A stretch of 64,000 bases of DNA from Flavobacterium resistens. GTDB taxonomy: Bacteria > Bacteroidota > Bacteroidia > Flavobacteriales > Flavobacteriaceae. The DNA is taken from the NCBI RefSeq assembly GCF_900182645.1, contig NZ_FXTA01000004.1, positions 1 to 64,000 of the forward strand, in the 5' to 3' direction. The notes under the pieces are model-generated. The model was given only the letters and a program-made list of their open reading frames with translations, made no database searches and had not been told where the DNA came from. The position numbers were made by a program, and so were the translations under genes. Shown piece after piece: positions 18,636-27,234 of the stretch (the first letter of the stretch is position 1; each line of letters begins with the position of its first letter).

Positions 18636-20273
18636 TTACATTTTTAAAATCGTTTTGTACTCAGTTTGATTATTTAAAACGCTGACCGCTTTTTTAATTT
18701 CTGAATTGTTTTTAAGGTAAAATTGATAAAGGCCTTCTTGATATTGATATCTTTTGATGAGTTCTTCCTGAATTAAATTTCTGATTTCTTTTTGATTTTT
18801 ATCCAGTAAAGTGTTTTCGCTTTTTTCCAATGCAGCTAGTAATTGCTGGTATTCCGGAGCAATTGTTTCATCGATTTTTTCGTTTTTTGCTGCTGCTAGC
18901 GTATTTTTCAAAGCAACTTCAGTTTCGGTGTCAAAACTGATTTTATTGGTTTTTAAATATTGTTTGAAACCTGCGTAGTCAGCATCAGTCAGAACCGGAA
19001 TTTTATCACCAAGATTTGGGTTTTTGTAATAGTAAGTTGTTGCATAATCAAAAATACCGTCATTTTTCAATAATGCACTTGTTATCGGACTCATTTTAGT
19101 TTCGTCCAATTCAATGTCTGGCAAAACACCACCACCATCATAAACCGTTCTGCCTTTTCTGGTTTTAAAAGCGTTAAAGTTTTTTGCTTCCGTTCTTTGA
19201 GCTACACCATTTTTGTCTTTATGCGCGTAATCTAACGCCTGAATACAACGTCCAGAAGGAGTGTAGTAGCGGGAAATAGTAACTTTCAATTGTGTTCCGT
19301 AAGTCAAATCAACCGAACGCTGAACCAAACCTTTACCAAAACTGCGGCTTCCTAAAATCACGGCACGATCCAAATCCTGTAATGCTCCGGAAACAATTTC
19401 AGATGCCGATGCGCTTCTTCCATTAACCAAAATTGCTAATGGAATTTCAGTATCAACTGGTTCTTTGGTTGTTTTATAGGTGTTATTGTGTTTTTCAATT
19501 CTTGATTTTGTTGTAACAATTACTTCGTTTTTTGGAACAAATAAATTACAGATATCAATCGCTTCATTCAATAAACCTCCCGGATTTCCTCTTAAATCTA
19601 ATACAATTTGAGTTGCTCCGTCTGCTTTTAATTTTTCTAAAGCGTCTTTTACTTCAGCAGCAGCTTTTCGGCTAAAGTGAGAAAGAACAATATAACCTGT
19701 TTTATTATCAATTTTTCCGTAAAACGGAACTGATTTAATATCAACTTCATCCAAAACCAATTCTGTTGTATTGGTTTTTCCCTGGCGAAGATATTTGATC
19801 TGGATCTTGGTGTTTTTAGTTCCCTTCATTAATTGTGAAGCATCATCTTTATAATCTGCTATCAAAACATCGCCAATCTGAATAATTTCGTCGCCAGCTT
19901 TTAATCCCGCTTTGTCTGCTGGATAATTTTTGTACGGTTCGCGAACAATCAAACGGTCTTTTTTTCTTGAAATCAAAGCACCAATTCCGGTGTATTCTCC
20001 AGTATTGTTGATTTTGAAATTCACAACATCCTGTTCATTAAAGTAAACGGTGTAAGGATCCAAACTTCCCAACATGCTTTTAATGGCTTTGTCCATCAAA
20101 TCGCCCGGATTGGTTTCGTCAACATAATTTGTATTAACGGCCTTGAATAAAGTAGTGAAGATTTCTATTTGTTTCGCAATTTCAAAAAAGTCTTCTTTGA
20201 AACTGGTTCCAATAAATAATAATCCCGCCGCAACGGTTGGTATAACGAACTTCTTTTTTAAATATGGATACAT
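18636..20273 (-). CDS. S41 family C-terminal processing peptidase
   Basis: 545 residues. An N-terminal membrane/signal segment (~8-25) is followed by a helical region and a PDZ domain (~85-170, 'GEYTGIGALISRKKDRLIVREPYKNYPADKAGLKAGDEI'). The S41 catalytic core has the nucleophile region 'NGRSASASEIVSGALQD' and general base Lys in 'RSFGKGLVQ'. A helical C-terminal region follows. It cleaves near the C-termini of periplasmic or envelope proteins. It lies in a minus-strand run rnpA, DUF4349, this gene, OmpA-domain gene, with 2 bases to the preceding gene. Confidence 0.94.
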   Translation of the reverse strand: MYPYLKKKFVIPTVAAGLLFIGTSFKEDFFEIAKQIEIFTTLFKAVNTNYVDETNPGDLMDKAIKSMLGSLDPYTVYFNEQDVVNFKINNTGEYTGIGALISRKKDRLIVREPYKNYPADKAGLKAGDEIIQIGDVLIADYKDDASQLMKGTKNTKIQIKYLRQGKTNTTELVLDEVDIKSVPFYGKIDNKTGYIVLSHFSRKAAAEVKDALEKLKADGATQIVLDLRGNPGGLLNEAIDICNLFVPKNEVIVTTKSRIEKHNNTYKTTKEPVDTEIPLAILVNGRSASASEIVSGALQDLDRAVILGSRSFGKGLVQRSVDLTYGTQLKVTISRYYTPSGRCIQALDYAHKDKNGVAQRTEAKNFNAFKTRKGRTVYDGGGVLPDIELDETKMSPITSALLKNDGIFDYATTYYYKNPNLGDKIPVLTDADYAGFKQYLKTNKISFDTETEVALKNTLAAAKNEKIDETIAPEYQQLLAALEKSENTLLDKNQKEIRNLIQEELIKRYQYQEGLYQFYLKNNSEIKKAVSVLNNQTEYKTILKM

Positions 20274-20275
20274 GA

Positions 20276-21100
20276 TTATGCTTTTTTTCTTTTAAATCTT
20301 TTTCTAATAAAATAGGCTAATACACAAAATATAATTACAAACGGCCAAATGCTGATAATTGATATAAAGAAGCTTGACAGGCTAAAAAATCCTGATTTAA
20401 TAGCGGTCCAGATTTTTGATCCGTATGATAATTGCACTGCTTCCTGTTCCGGAAGGTTTTTATAAAATTCAATTCTAACAGTACTTTCAGAAACTCGGCT
20501 TTCTAAATATTTTAATTGTCCTTCTTTGGCTTCGATTTCTTCGCGGATAATTGAGATTTGCTTTTCTATTTCTAAAATCTCACTGATTTTTGTGGCTTTT
20601 TGAAGAATTTGCAAATAACGTTCTTCAAGTTTTCGTTTGTTTTTTAATCTTGTAGTAAGGTCAATATATTGTTCTGTAACATCTTCTGCAGAAATATCTT
20701 TTCTTTCGAAATAAGAAACTCCTTTTGAAATCGTATTGATAAAGGTATCAAAATTTTGACTTGGAACTTTAATTGTAAGATTCCTGAAAACAGAATTATA
20801 ATCTTTTCCTTCAGAATCTACTAAAACAGTTGCTTTGTTTGCTGTTACTGCGGTTTTGATTTGATTGAATGTTTCTTCTAAATCATTTGTTTCAAATCGA
20901 AGAGAAGCTTCTTTTATAATTTTTTGTTCAATTTCAGGCGAAGAAGCATTTAGATTTTTATCTGCACTGCCAGATTCATATTTTTTTGCTGGCAATTTTA
21001 CTGCTGAGATTGCCATATCAGCACTTACGTTTTCCTCGCTGTTTTTTGAGCAGCTCGAAAAAATTAAACCCAAAAAGAATAAATAGAAAATATATCTCAT
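20276..21100 (-). CDS. DUF4349 domain lipoprotein with C-terminal membrane anchor
   Basis: 274 residues. Lipobox 'LGLIFSSC' (Cys17). The DUF4349 region ('EQKIIKEASLRFETNDLEETFNQIKTAV', 'RNLTIKVPSQNFDTFINTISKG', 'DVTEQYIDLTTRLKNKRKLEERYLQIL') is followed by a coiled coil (~170-205). One strong transmembrane helix comes near the end (~240-262), then a Lys/Arg-rich tail. The function of the family is unknown; the topology suggests a protein spanning from membrane to periplasm. It sits 80 bases downstream of rnpA. Confidence 0.85.
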   Translation of the reverse strand: MRYIFYLFFLGLIFSSCSKNSEENVSADMAISAVKLPAKKYESGSADKNLNASSPEIEQKIIKEASLRFETNDLEETFNQIKTAVTANKATVLVDSEGKDYNSVFRNLTIKVPSQNFDTFINTISKGVSYFERKDISAEDVTEQYIDLTTRLKNKRKLEERYLQILQKATKISEILEIEKQISIIREEIEAKEGQLKYLESRVSESTVRIEFYKNLPEQEAVQLSYGSKIWTAIKSGFFSLSSFFISIISIWPFVIIFCVLAYFIRKRFKRKKA

Positions 21101-21180
21101 AAAGTTCCAATTTAGAGCTAAAACTACAATTTTTTTATAATTTTTTGCCCAAATTGATAAATAAAGTTGCCTTATAAGAC

Positions 21181-21585
21181 TTACGATTCTGTTTTATTTT
21201 CAGAATCCGGAGTTTTGTTTATTTGTTGCAGGAATTTCTCAAACAACTGAATCGTTTTGGTATTGATTTCCTGGTAAGATAATTTGTCTTTTGTCTGATA
21301 AAAAAACATGATAGAGTATGGTTGATTGAGTTGATCTAGAAGCAAATGCTTATTTAATCGATAAGTTTCTCGCAACACTCTTTTGAAGTAATTTCGGTCA
21401 ACGGCTTTTTTGAAATATTTCTTAGAAACCGAAACGCCAAGCTTAATTTTTTCTTCTGAATTTTTTTCTGCTTCACGATAAACCAAACGAAGTGGATATT
21501 TCGATACCGATTTTCCTTCAGAAAATAGTAATCCAATTGTCGTTTTGCTTTTTAAGCGTTCATTTTTAGGGTAAGTAAAGCTCAT
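21181..21585 (-). CDS. rnpA: Ribonuclease P protein component
   Basis: 134 residues. It assists the RNase P RNA in 5' maturation of tRNA precursors. Key motifs are 'YPKNERLKSKTTIGLLFSEG' at the N-terminus and the basic RNR-like motif 'KKAVDRNYFKRVLRETYR' (~60-78), which binds the ribozyme. The short acidic tail is typical of flavobacterial members. It is the first gene of a minus-strand run and faces plsC divergently. Confidence 0.95.
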   Translation of the reverse strand: MSFTYPKNERLKSKTTIGLLFSEGKSVSKYPLRLVYREAEKNSEEKIKLGVSVSKKYFKKAVDRNYFKRVLRETYRLNKHLLLDQLNQPYSIMFFYQTKDKLSYQEINTKTIQLFEKFLQQINKTPDSENKTES

Positions 21586-21616
21586 TTAGTTCAGAAAAAA
21601 TTTGCAAATTTTACGG

Positions 21617-21624
21617 CAAAGGTA
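21617..21624 (-). promoter_or_regulatory. -7 element of rnpA promoter (TACCTTTG)
   Basis: TAnnTTTG match on the minus strand, about 31 bases upstream of the rnpA start. Confidence 0.55.
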
Positions 21625-21684
21625 CAATTAAACGAGAAAAACAGTTATTGTTTTCAATTTTTATACCGCTAAAAATATATTTAC

Positions 21685-21692
21685 TACTTTTG
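21685..21692 (+). promoter_or_regulatory. -7 element of plsC promoter (TACTTTTG)
   Basis: TAnnTTTG match ending 18 bases before the ATG at 21711. It excludes the upstream in-frame TTG at 21648 as start. Confidence 0.55.
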
Positions 21693-21710
21693 GCAATTAA
21701 TTTTTCAGGC

Positions 21711-22451
21711 ATGCAAAAGATAATTTCGTACCCAATATCTGTTATTTACTATTTATGTTTTGGATTGTGTTTGGTGATTTTTCACCCAATACAATGGATT
21801 TGCCTGAATGTGTTTGGATATCAGGCACACAAGAAAAGTGTTGATTATCTTAACTTTTGGCTTTTAAGATGTACGAATCTTGTTGGAACAACGTATAAAG
21901 TTACAGGAGTAGAGGGTATTCCGACAGGAGTTCCGATCATTTTTGTTGCCAATCATCAAAGTATGTACGATATCGTTACAATGATTTGGTACTTTAGACG
22001 TTTTCATTGTAAATTTGTAAGTAAGAAAGAGTTAGGAAGCGGTATTCCAAGTGTTTCTTTCAATTTGAAACACGGCGGATCAGTGCTTATTGACCGTAAA
22101 GACCCTAAACAAGCGATTCCTGTAATCAAAGGCTTGTCTGAATATATCGAAAAAAACACCAGATCTGCAGTTATTTTTCCGGAAGGAACCCGCAGCAAGA
22201 CTGGAAAACCTAAAGAATTTGCCCAAAGCGGTTTAAAAATCTTATGTAAATACGCACCATCAGCTTATGTTGTGCCGGTGAGTATTAATAATTCATGGAA
22301 AATGGTTCGCTATGGAATGTTTCCTGTCGGTTTAGGAAACAATCTGACTTTTACAGCTCATAAAGCAATGGCAGTAAAAGATTATGATTTTGCCGAATTA
22401 ATGGCTTTGACTGAAAAGGCTGTTGTAGAAGGAGTAAACGAGTATAAATAG
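21711..22451 (+). CDS. plsC: 1-acyl-sn-glycerol-3-phosphate acyltransferase
   Basis: 246 residues from the ATG at 21711. One N-terminal hydrophobic segment ('ISVIYYLCFGLCLVIF') anchors it to the inner membrane. The acyltransferase motifs are complete: 'NHQSMYD' (HX4D catalytic pair), 'SVLIDRKD' and 'IFPEGTRSKTG'. It makes phosphatidic acid from lysophosphatidic acid. The next gene encodes an acyl-ACP desaturase, so the pair links unsaturated fatty acid and phospholipid synthesis. Confidence 0.92.
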   Translation: MQKIISYPISVIYYLCFGLCLVIFHPIQWICLNVFGYQAHKKSVDYLNFWLLRCTNLVGTTYKVTGVEGIPTGVPIIFVANHQSMYDIVTMIWYFRRFHCKFVSKKELGSGIPSVSFNLKHGGSVLIDRKDPKQAIPVIKGLSEYIEKNTRSAVIFPEGTRSKTGKPKEFAQSGLKILCKYAPSAYVVPVSINNSWKMVRYGMFPVGLGNNLTFTAHKAMAVKDYDFAELMALTEKAVVEGVNEYK

Positions 22452-22503
22452 ATTTTTGTTTTAGCCGAGTGCTGAAACTTAAATCCCAAATCAAAAATAA
22501 GTA

Positions 22504-23496
22504 ATGTCTATAAAAAACATTAGATTAGAAGTAATGCAGTTTTTGGAAAAAAACGTGGATAGCTTCGTTGAACAGTATTTAATTCCAGTGGAAAAAATTT
22601 GGCAGCCGTCAGATTTCTTGCCTAATTCTGAAGGAGAAAATTTCTTTGAAGAGGTTAAAGAATTGCGCGAAATTGCTAAAGAACTTCCATACGATTTCTG
22701 GGTTACGCTTGTTGGTGATACCATCACTGAGGAAGCTTTGCCTACATATGAATCATGGTTAATGGATGTAGAAGGTGTGGATCAGATTGAAAACGGCGGA
22801 AATGGCTGGTCAAAATGGATCAGACAATGGACTGGAGAAGAAAATCGCCACGGAGATCTTTTAAATAAATATTTGTATTTGTCTGGTCGTGTGAACATGC
22901 GTGAAATCGAAATGACAACACAGCATTTAATCAACGACGGGTTTGATATTGGAACTGGAACTGATCCATACAAGAATTTTGTGTACACTAGTTTTCAGGA
23001 ATTAGCAACGTACGTATCGCACAATAGAGTAGCGCAAATGGCTAAGAAATTTGGTGATAACAAGTTGTCTAAAATGTGTAAAATGATTGCGGGAGACGAA
23101 ATGCGTCATCACCATGCATACAGCGAATTTGTAACTAGAATTTTTCAGGTAGATCCTAGCGAAATGATGCTTGCTTTTCAATACATGATGAAGCAGAAAA
23201 TCGTTATGCCAGCTCACTTTTTGAGAGAATCTGGTCAAAAAATCAGCTCTGCATTTGAACAGTTTTCAGATTCAGCGCAACGTATTGGTGTTTACACTGC
23301 AAATGATTACGTTGATATTATGCAAAAATTGATCACTAAATGGGAAATTGATAAAATTTCTAATTTGACAGATGAAGCCGAAAAAGCACGTGATTATCTA
23401 ATGAAATTACCAGGAAGAATGGCTAAAATTTCTGAAAGATTAGTAATTCCTGCCGAAGGTCATATCTTTAAATGGGTGGAACCAGCTAGACTTTAA
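22504..23496 (+). CDS. Acyl-ACP desaturase (ferritin-like di-iron)
   Basis: 330 residues, soluble desaturase family (plant stearoyl-ACP desaturase type). The di-iron motifs are both intact: 'WTGEENRHG' (~113-121) and 'GDEMRHHHAYSEF' (~198-210). Such enzymes insert a double bond into ACP-bound fatty acids with O2 and ferredoxin. It lies 52 bases after plsC and is probably co-transcribed with it. A strong hairpin follows at 23567-23611. Confidence 0.92.
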   Translation: MSIKNIRLEVMQFLEKNVDSFVEQYLIPVEKIWQPSDFLPNSEGENFFEEVKELREIAKELPYDFWVTLVGDTITEEALPTYESWLMDVEGVDQIENGGNGWSKWIRQWTGEENRHGDLLNKYLYLSGRVNMREIEMTTQHLINDGFDIGTGTDPYKNFVYTSFQELATYVSHNRVAQMAKKFGDNKLSKMCKMIAGDEMRHHHAYSEFVTRIFQVDPSEMMLAFQYMMKQKIVMPAHFLRESGQKISSAFEQFSDSAQRIGVYTANDYVDIMQKLITKWEIDKISNLTDEAEKARDYLMKLPGRMAKISERLVIPAEGHIFKWVEPARL

Positions 23497-23521
23497 ATTT
23501 TAAGTTTTATTGCTTATAGTT

Positions 23522-23541
23522 TAAATTTGCAACAAAGTTGC
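23522..23541 (+). promoter_or_regulatory. TAAATTTG box overlapped by a GCAAC-AAA-GTTGC palindrome
   Basis: TAAATTTG (23522-23529) fits the -7 element, and its last base starts the perfect palindrome GCAACAAAGTTGC (23529-23541). The same juxtaposition of -7 box and GCAAC-N3-RTTGC occurs in front of the merC-like gene (52760-52779). No TTG -33 element is seen at the normal distance. A terminator lies only ~26 bases further on, so any transcript from here would be short unless it reads through. Confidence 0.4.
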
Positions 23542-23566
23542 GCTTTAATTAAAATAATAATTTAGT

Positions 23567-23611
23567 GTTGATTGTTAAAGGCTTAACAGCTTTTTAGCAA
23601 TCAACATTTTT
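23567..23611 (+). terminator. Rho-independent terminator after acyl-ACP desaturase gene
   Basis: GTTGATTGTTAAAGGC pairs with GCTTTTTAGCAATCAAC (16-bp stem with wobble pairs, one bulge), followed by ATTTTTT. Confidence 0.75.
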
Positions 23612-23679
23612 TATAAAATGTAGATAATTATACTTTTAATGCATAAAGTAGATATGTCAAAAATCATATAAAATACGCT

Positions 23680-24333
23680 ATGAATACTTCTGAATTGATA
23701 AATAAAACCATAGATTTTGTAAAAGAAAAATTAAACGATGCTGAAGGCGGTCACGATTGGTTTCATATAGAACGCGTTTATAAAAATGCACTTTTGATTG
23801 CAAAAGAAACAGATTGTGATTTAACGATTGTTTCGCTTGGTGCTTTACTTCATGATATTGCCGATAGTAAATTTCATAACGGAGACGAAACAATTGGCCC
23901 AAAGACAGCTCGTGCGTTTTTAGAAGCAGAAAATGTTTCAGAAGACATTATTCAGCATGTTGTGAATATTATTGAAAATATCTCTTATAAAGGCGGAAAT
24001 TTTGAAAAGAAGTTTTCTTCTGTCGAATTGGATATTGTTCAGGATGCTGATCGTTTGGATGCAATAGGTGCAATTGGCGTTGCGAGAGCGTTTAATTATG
24101 GCGGATTTAAAAACAGAGCTTTATACAATCCTGAAATTGCTCCAATAACCAACATGACAAAAGAGGAATATAAAAAGAACAATGCTCCAACTATTAATCA
24201 TTTCTACGAAAAGCTTTTACTTTTGAAAAACAAAATGAATACTGAAAAAGGCAAAGAAATTGCAGCTCAAAGGCATCATTTTATGGAAACATTCCTTGCT
24301 CAATTTTATGCCGAGTGGGAAGGAGTGAAATAG
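23680..24333 (+). CDS. HD domain phosphohydrolase
   Basis: 217 residues. The metal-binding HD signature is present in order: 'GGHDWFHIERVYKNAL' (first His), 'LGALLHDIADSKFH' (HD pair) and 'DADRLDAIGAIGVARAF' (last Asp). This layout matches the YedJ/uncharacterised HD hydrolase group; the phosphorylated substrate is not known. It stands alone with terminators on both sides. Confidence 0.9.
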   Translation: MNTSELINKTIDFVKEKLNDAEGGHDWFHIERVYKNALLIAKETDCDLTIVSLGALLHDIADSKFHNGDETIGPKTARAFLEAENVSEDIIQHVVNIIENISYKGGNFEKKFSSVELDIVQDADRLDAIGAIGVARAFNYGGFKNRALYNPEIAPITNMTKEEYKKNNAPTINHFYEKLLLLKNKMNTEKGKEIAAQRHHFMETFLAQFYAEWEGVK

Positions 24334-24370
24334 TTTTCGACAGACAATTCATTTCAAATAAATAAAAAAA

Positions 24371-24403
24371 GCAACTTCAAATTCTGAAGTTGCTTTTTGT
24401 TTT
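24371..24403. terminator. Terminator after HD hydrolase gene
   Basis: GCAACTTCA-AATTC-TGAAGTTGC, a perfect 9-bp stem with T5 on the plus side and A7 before it. It could serve both the HD gene and the small minus-strand gene at 24448-24567. Confidence 0.85.
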
Positions 24404-24447
24404 AAATGAGATTTTATTATAGTTACAAGAATTTATAATGTTTGAAT

Positions 24448-24567
24448 TTATAATTTGAATTTTAAAAGGCACATTATTCCGAAAGCGCATAAAAACCCAA
24501 AAGAAAACCACAATAATCTAGCAACCCTGTTGTCTCTTACAATTTCCTCTTTTTCAAAGTTTGTCAT
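24448..24567 (-). CDS. 39-residue putative membrane protein
   Basis: ATG at 24567 to TAA at 24448 encodes MTNFEKEEIVRDNRVARLLW followed by a hydrophobic stretch (FSFGFLCAFGIMCLLKF) and KL. The charged N-terminus and single membrane segment look like a genuine small membrane protein rather than random translation. It is followed by a terminator-like hairpin at 24371-24403. No family recognised. It is separated from the Feo genes by the hairpin at 24686-24725, so it is probably not in that operon. Confidence 0.5.
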   Translation of the reverse strand: MTNFEKEEIVRDNRVARLLWFSFGFLCAFGIMCLLKFKL

Positions 24568-24685
24568 TTTGATGTAATTTTATTTTATGTAAAAATAAAT
24601 TTCTCATTTATCATAGATCTGCATTAAAAGCTTTAAAATCATTAAAATAAGACATTTTTCTTTTGGTAAAGCTTTTTTAAAAACA

Positions 24686-24725
24686 AAAAAGCTTCACAAA
24701 GAATTTTAATCTCGTGAAGCTTTTT
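24686..24725. terminator. Terminator of the feo operon
   Basis: AAAAAGCTTCAC and GTGAAGCTTTTT form a 12-bp stem around a 16-base loop, downstream (minus strand) of the small Cys-rich gene. Confidence 0.8.
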
Positions 24726-24761
24726 GAAATTTCTCTAGAATGTTAGGATGTCATTATCTTT

Positions 24762-24884
24762 TTAAGAACATCCACAATTTCCATCACCGCAGTCTTTTTT
24801 CTTTTTAGATTTCCAGAAGAATTTCTTAATCAGAAATGCAATGGCAAATCCTAATATGGCGAAAGCTATAATTTCTTGAATCAT
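24762..24884 (-). CDS. FeoB-associated Cys-rich membrane protein
   Basis: 40 residues: MIQEIIAFAILGFAIAFLIK, then KFFWKSKKKK and DCGDGNCGCS. It has one N-terminal membrane helix, a basic stretch, and a C-terminal cluster of three cysteines (C32, C37, C39), exactly the layout of the FeoB-associated Cys-rich family. It starts 6 bases after the feoB stop, so it is co-transcribed with feoB. A role in ferrous iron delivery or FeoB assembly is inferred from this association; the biochemical role is not established. Confidence 0.85.
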   Translation of the reverse strand: MIQEIIAFAILGFAIAFLIKKFFWKSKKKKDCGDGNCGCS

Positions 24885-24890
24885 AATGCT

Positions 24891-26990
24891 TTATTTTAAT
24901 AGTTGATAAGCGATTAAAGCATTAAAATAGGCTAGTCCACTCATAAATACTAGTTGCATTGCCGGCCATTTCCACGAGTTGGTTTCTTTTTTTGTAATGG
25001 CTAATGTACTTGCGCATTGCATCGCAAAGGCATAAAACAGCAATAATGAAATTCCGGTTGCAAAATTAAATACTTTTTGACCTGTTTCAGGATGAATTTC
25101 CTGTTGCATTTTGCTTTTTATAGTCGATTCGTTATCCGTATCGCCAACGCTGTAAATGGTGGCAAGTGTTCCAACGAAAACTTCTCTCGCAGCAAATGAA
25201 CTGATTAATGCAATTCCGATTTTCCAATCGTAGCCTAAAGGCGCAATTGCAGGCTCGATTGCTCTTCCCATTAATCCGATATAAGAGTTCTCTAGTTTTT
25301 GCGAAGCGACTTCATTTTCAAACTGAACTTCATTTAGTTTAGTTTCTGCAAATTTTTCTTTTACAATGCTTTCGGCTTCATTAAAATCTTTTCCAGGACC
25401 ATATGAAGCCAAGAACCATAAAATAACAGAAATAGCTAAAATGATTTTCCCGGCGCCCACAATAAATGCTTTGGTTTTTTCCACAACATTGATTCCAACA
25501 TTTTTAAAAAGTGGCAATTTATAACTTGGCATTTCAACTACGAAATACGTTTTTGATTCTAATTTTAAAACTTTATTCAAAATATAAGCGGATAGAATTG
25601 CGGTTGCAAATCCGAGAATATAAAGAAACATTAAGGTTAATCCCTGAAGATTTAATATTCCAAAAACGCGTGTACTCGGAATTACCAGTGAAATAATAAT
25701 AGCATAAACAGGTAATCTTGCCGAACAAGTTGTGAATGGCGTTACTAAAATTGTAATAAGACGCTCTTTCCAGTTTTCAATATTTCGGGTTGCCATAATT
25801 GCCGGAATTGCACAGGCAGTTCCTGAAATCAAAGGCACAACGCTTTTTCCCGAAAGCCCGAATTTGCGCATTATTTTATCCATTAAAAAAACAACACGAC
25901 TCATATAACCGCTTTCTTCCAAAATTGAAATGAACAAGAATAAAAAAGCAATCTGCGGAATAAAAATAATAACACCTCCAATTCCCGGAATAATTCCCTG
26001 CGAAAGTAAATCGGTTAAAATACCACTTGGTAATGTTTCTGCAGCCCAAGCGCTTAAAGAAGCAAAAGTGCTGTCAATGAAATCCATAGGAATAGTTGAC
26101 CAGCTGAATATCGATTGGAAAATCAAAAATAAAATGGCAAAGAAAATAACGTAACCCCAAACTTTGTGCGTTAAAACGCGATCTAGTTTTGCACGAATGT
26201 CTTTTGCCATCGATGCATCGACTTTTAATCCTTCTTTCAAAACGTCATTGATAAACTGATAACGTTTGATGGTTTCTTTTTGCTGAAGACGTTTTAATTC
26301 AGAATGTGATTTGGTAAAAGTGCTTCTGATTTCATTTCTGTCCAAATTAGAAAAATTGACATCCTGAGTAATTACAAGCCACAGTTTGTACAACAATTGA
26401 TTCGGAAATGCGTGTTGGAGTTTTTTGAAATATTCTTCGTCAATTACTGAAGCGTTTAAGCAAGGTTCGTGCGGAATGGTTTTGTACGAAACAATTAATT
26501 CCTTTAAAGCATCAATTCCTAAACCTTTTCGGGAACTTACCAGAGCAATTTTAGTTTTTAATTTTTCTTCTAAAAACGGAATATCTAATGAAATTCCTTT
26601 TCTTTCCATACGATCGGACATGTTTATGACTAAAATCGTCGGAATTTCAAGGTCTTTAATTTGAGTGTAAATCAGTAAATTTCTTTTGAGATTTTCTACA
26701 TCGGTGACAACAACGGCAACATCCGGATATAATTTGTCGTTTTTATTTAGCAAAAGTTCAATAACTACGCTTTCGTCCATTGAACTGGCATTCAAACTAT
26801 ACGTTCCTGGTAAGTCTAAAATATTGGCTTTGATGTTATGCGGAAGCTTACAGAACCCCATTTTTTTCTCAACCGTAATTCCGGGATAATTTCCAACTTG
26901 CTGGTTTAAACCCGTTAATTGATTAAAAACAGAAGTTTTTCCGGTATTTGGATTTCCAATAAGGGCAACATTAATATTTTGAACACTCAT
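24891..26990 (-). CDS. feoB: Ferrous iron transporter B
   Basis: 699 residues. N-terminal GTPase: G1 'GNPNTGKTSVFNQLTG', G3 'DLPGTYSL', G4 'NMSD' in 'ILVINMSDRMERKG'. A helical spacer and two Gate domains follow ('SGKSVVPLISGTACAIPAI', 'TTCSARLPVYAII', 'AAREVFVGTLATIYSVG') with 8-10 membrane helices. It imports Fe(II) across the inner membrane. The start overlaps the feoA stop by one base (TAATG), and a FeoB-associated small protein follows, giving the order feoA-feoB-small Cys-rich protein. Confidence 0.97.
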   Translation of the reverse strand: MSVQNINVALIGNPNTGKTSVFNQLTGLNQQVGNYPGITVEKKMGFCKLPHNIKANILDLPGTYSLNASSMDESVVIELLLNKNDKLYPDVAVVVTDVENLKRNLLIYTQIKDLEIPTILVINMSDRMERKGISLDIPFLEEKLKTKIALVSSRKGLGIDALKELIVSYKTIPHEPCLNASVIDEEYFKKLQHAFPNQLLYKLWLVITQDVNFSNLDRNEIRSTFTKSHSELKRLQQKETIKRYQFINDVLKEGLKVDASMAKDIRAKLDRVLTHKVWGYVIFFAILFLIFQSIFSWSTIPMDFIDSTFASLSAWAAETLPSGILTDLLSQGIIPGIGGVIIFIPQIAFLFLFISILEESGYMSRVVFLMDKIMRKFGLSGKSVVPLISGTACAIPAIMATRNIENWKERLITILVTPFTTCSARLPVYAIIISLVIPSTRVFGILNLQGLTLMFLYILGFATAILSAYILNKVLKLESKTYFVVEMPSYKLPLFKNVGINVVEKTKAFIVGAGKIILAISVILWFLASYGPGKDFNEAESIVKEKFAETKLNEVQFENEVASQKLENSYIGLMGRAIEPAIAPLGYDWKIGIALISSFAAREVFVGTLATIYSVGDTDNESTIKSKMQQEIHPETGQKVFNFATGISLLLFYAFAMQCASTLAITKKETNSWKWPAMQLVFMSGLAYFNALIAYQLLK

Positions 26991-27229
26991 TATAAATTGC
27001 TTTTGATAAGTTCAACTTCAATTTCACGAGCTGTTTCGATACGAATTGCAACATGCGAACCGTTAATGTCTAAATATAATGGGTCTCCAAAAGGAGCAAT
27101 TTGTAATAATTCGACTTCACTTCCCGGCAAACAACCCATTTCTAATAATTTTAGAGGAATAAGATCGATATCAAAATCTTTGATAATGGCTTTCTCGCCT
27201 TTTTTCAGAGTGTGAATTGTATTTTGCAA
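26990..27229 (-). CDS. feoA: Ferrous iron transport protein A (TTG start)
   Basis: 79 residues. The SH3-like FeoA domain is complete: 'LKKGEKAIIKDFDIDLIPLKLLEMGCLPGSEVELLQIAPFGDPLYLDINGSHVAIRIETAREIEVE'. No in-frame ATG exists near the family's usual N-terminus, and a stop codon lies just upstream. The TTG at 27229 is therefore the best start, ~26 bases downstream of a good -7 element. FeoA acts with the cytoplasmic part of FeoB. Confidence 0.93.
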   Translation of the reverse strand: MQNTIHTLKKGEKAIIKDFDIDLIPLKLLEMGCLPGSEVELLQIAPFGDPLYLDINGSHVAIRIETAREIEVELIKSNL

Positions 27230-27234
27230 GCTTA

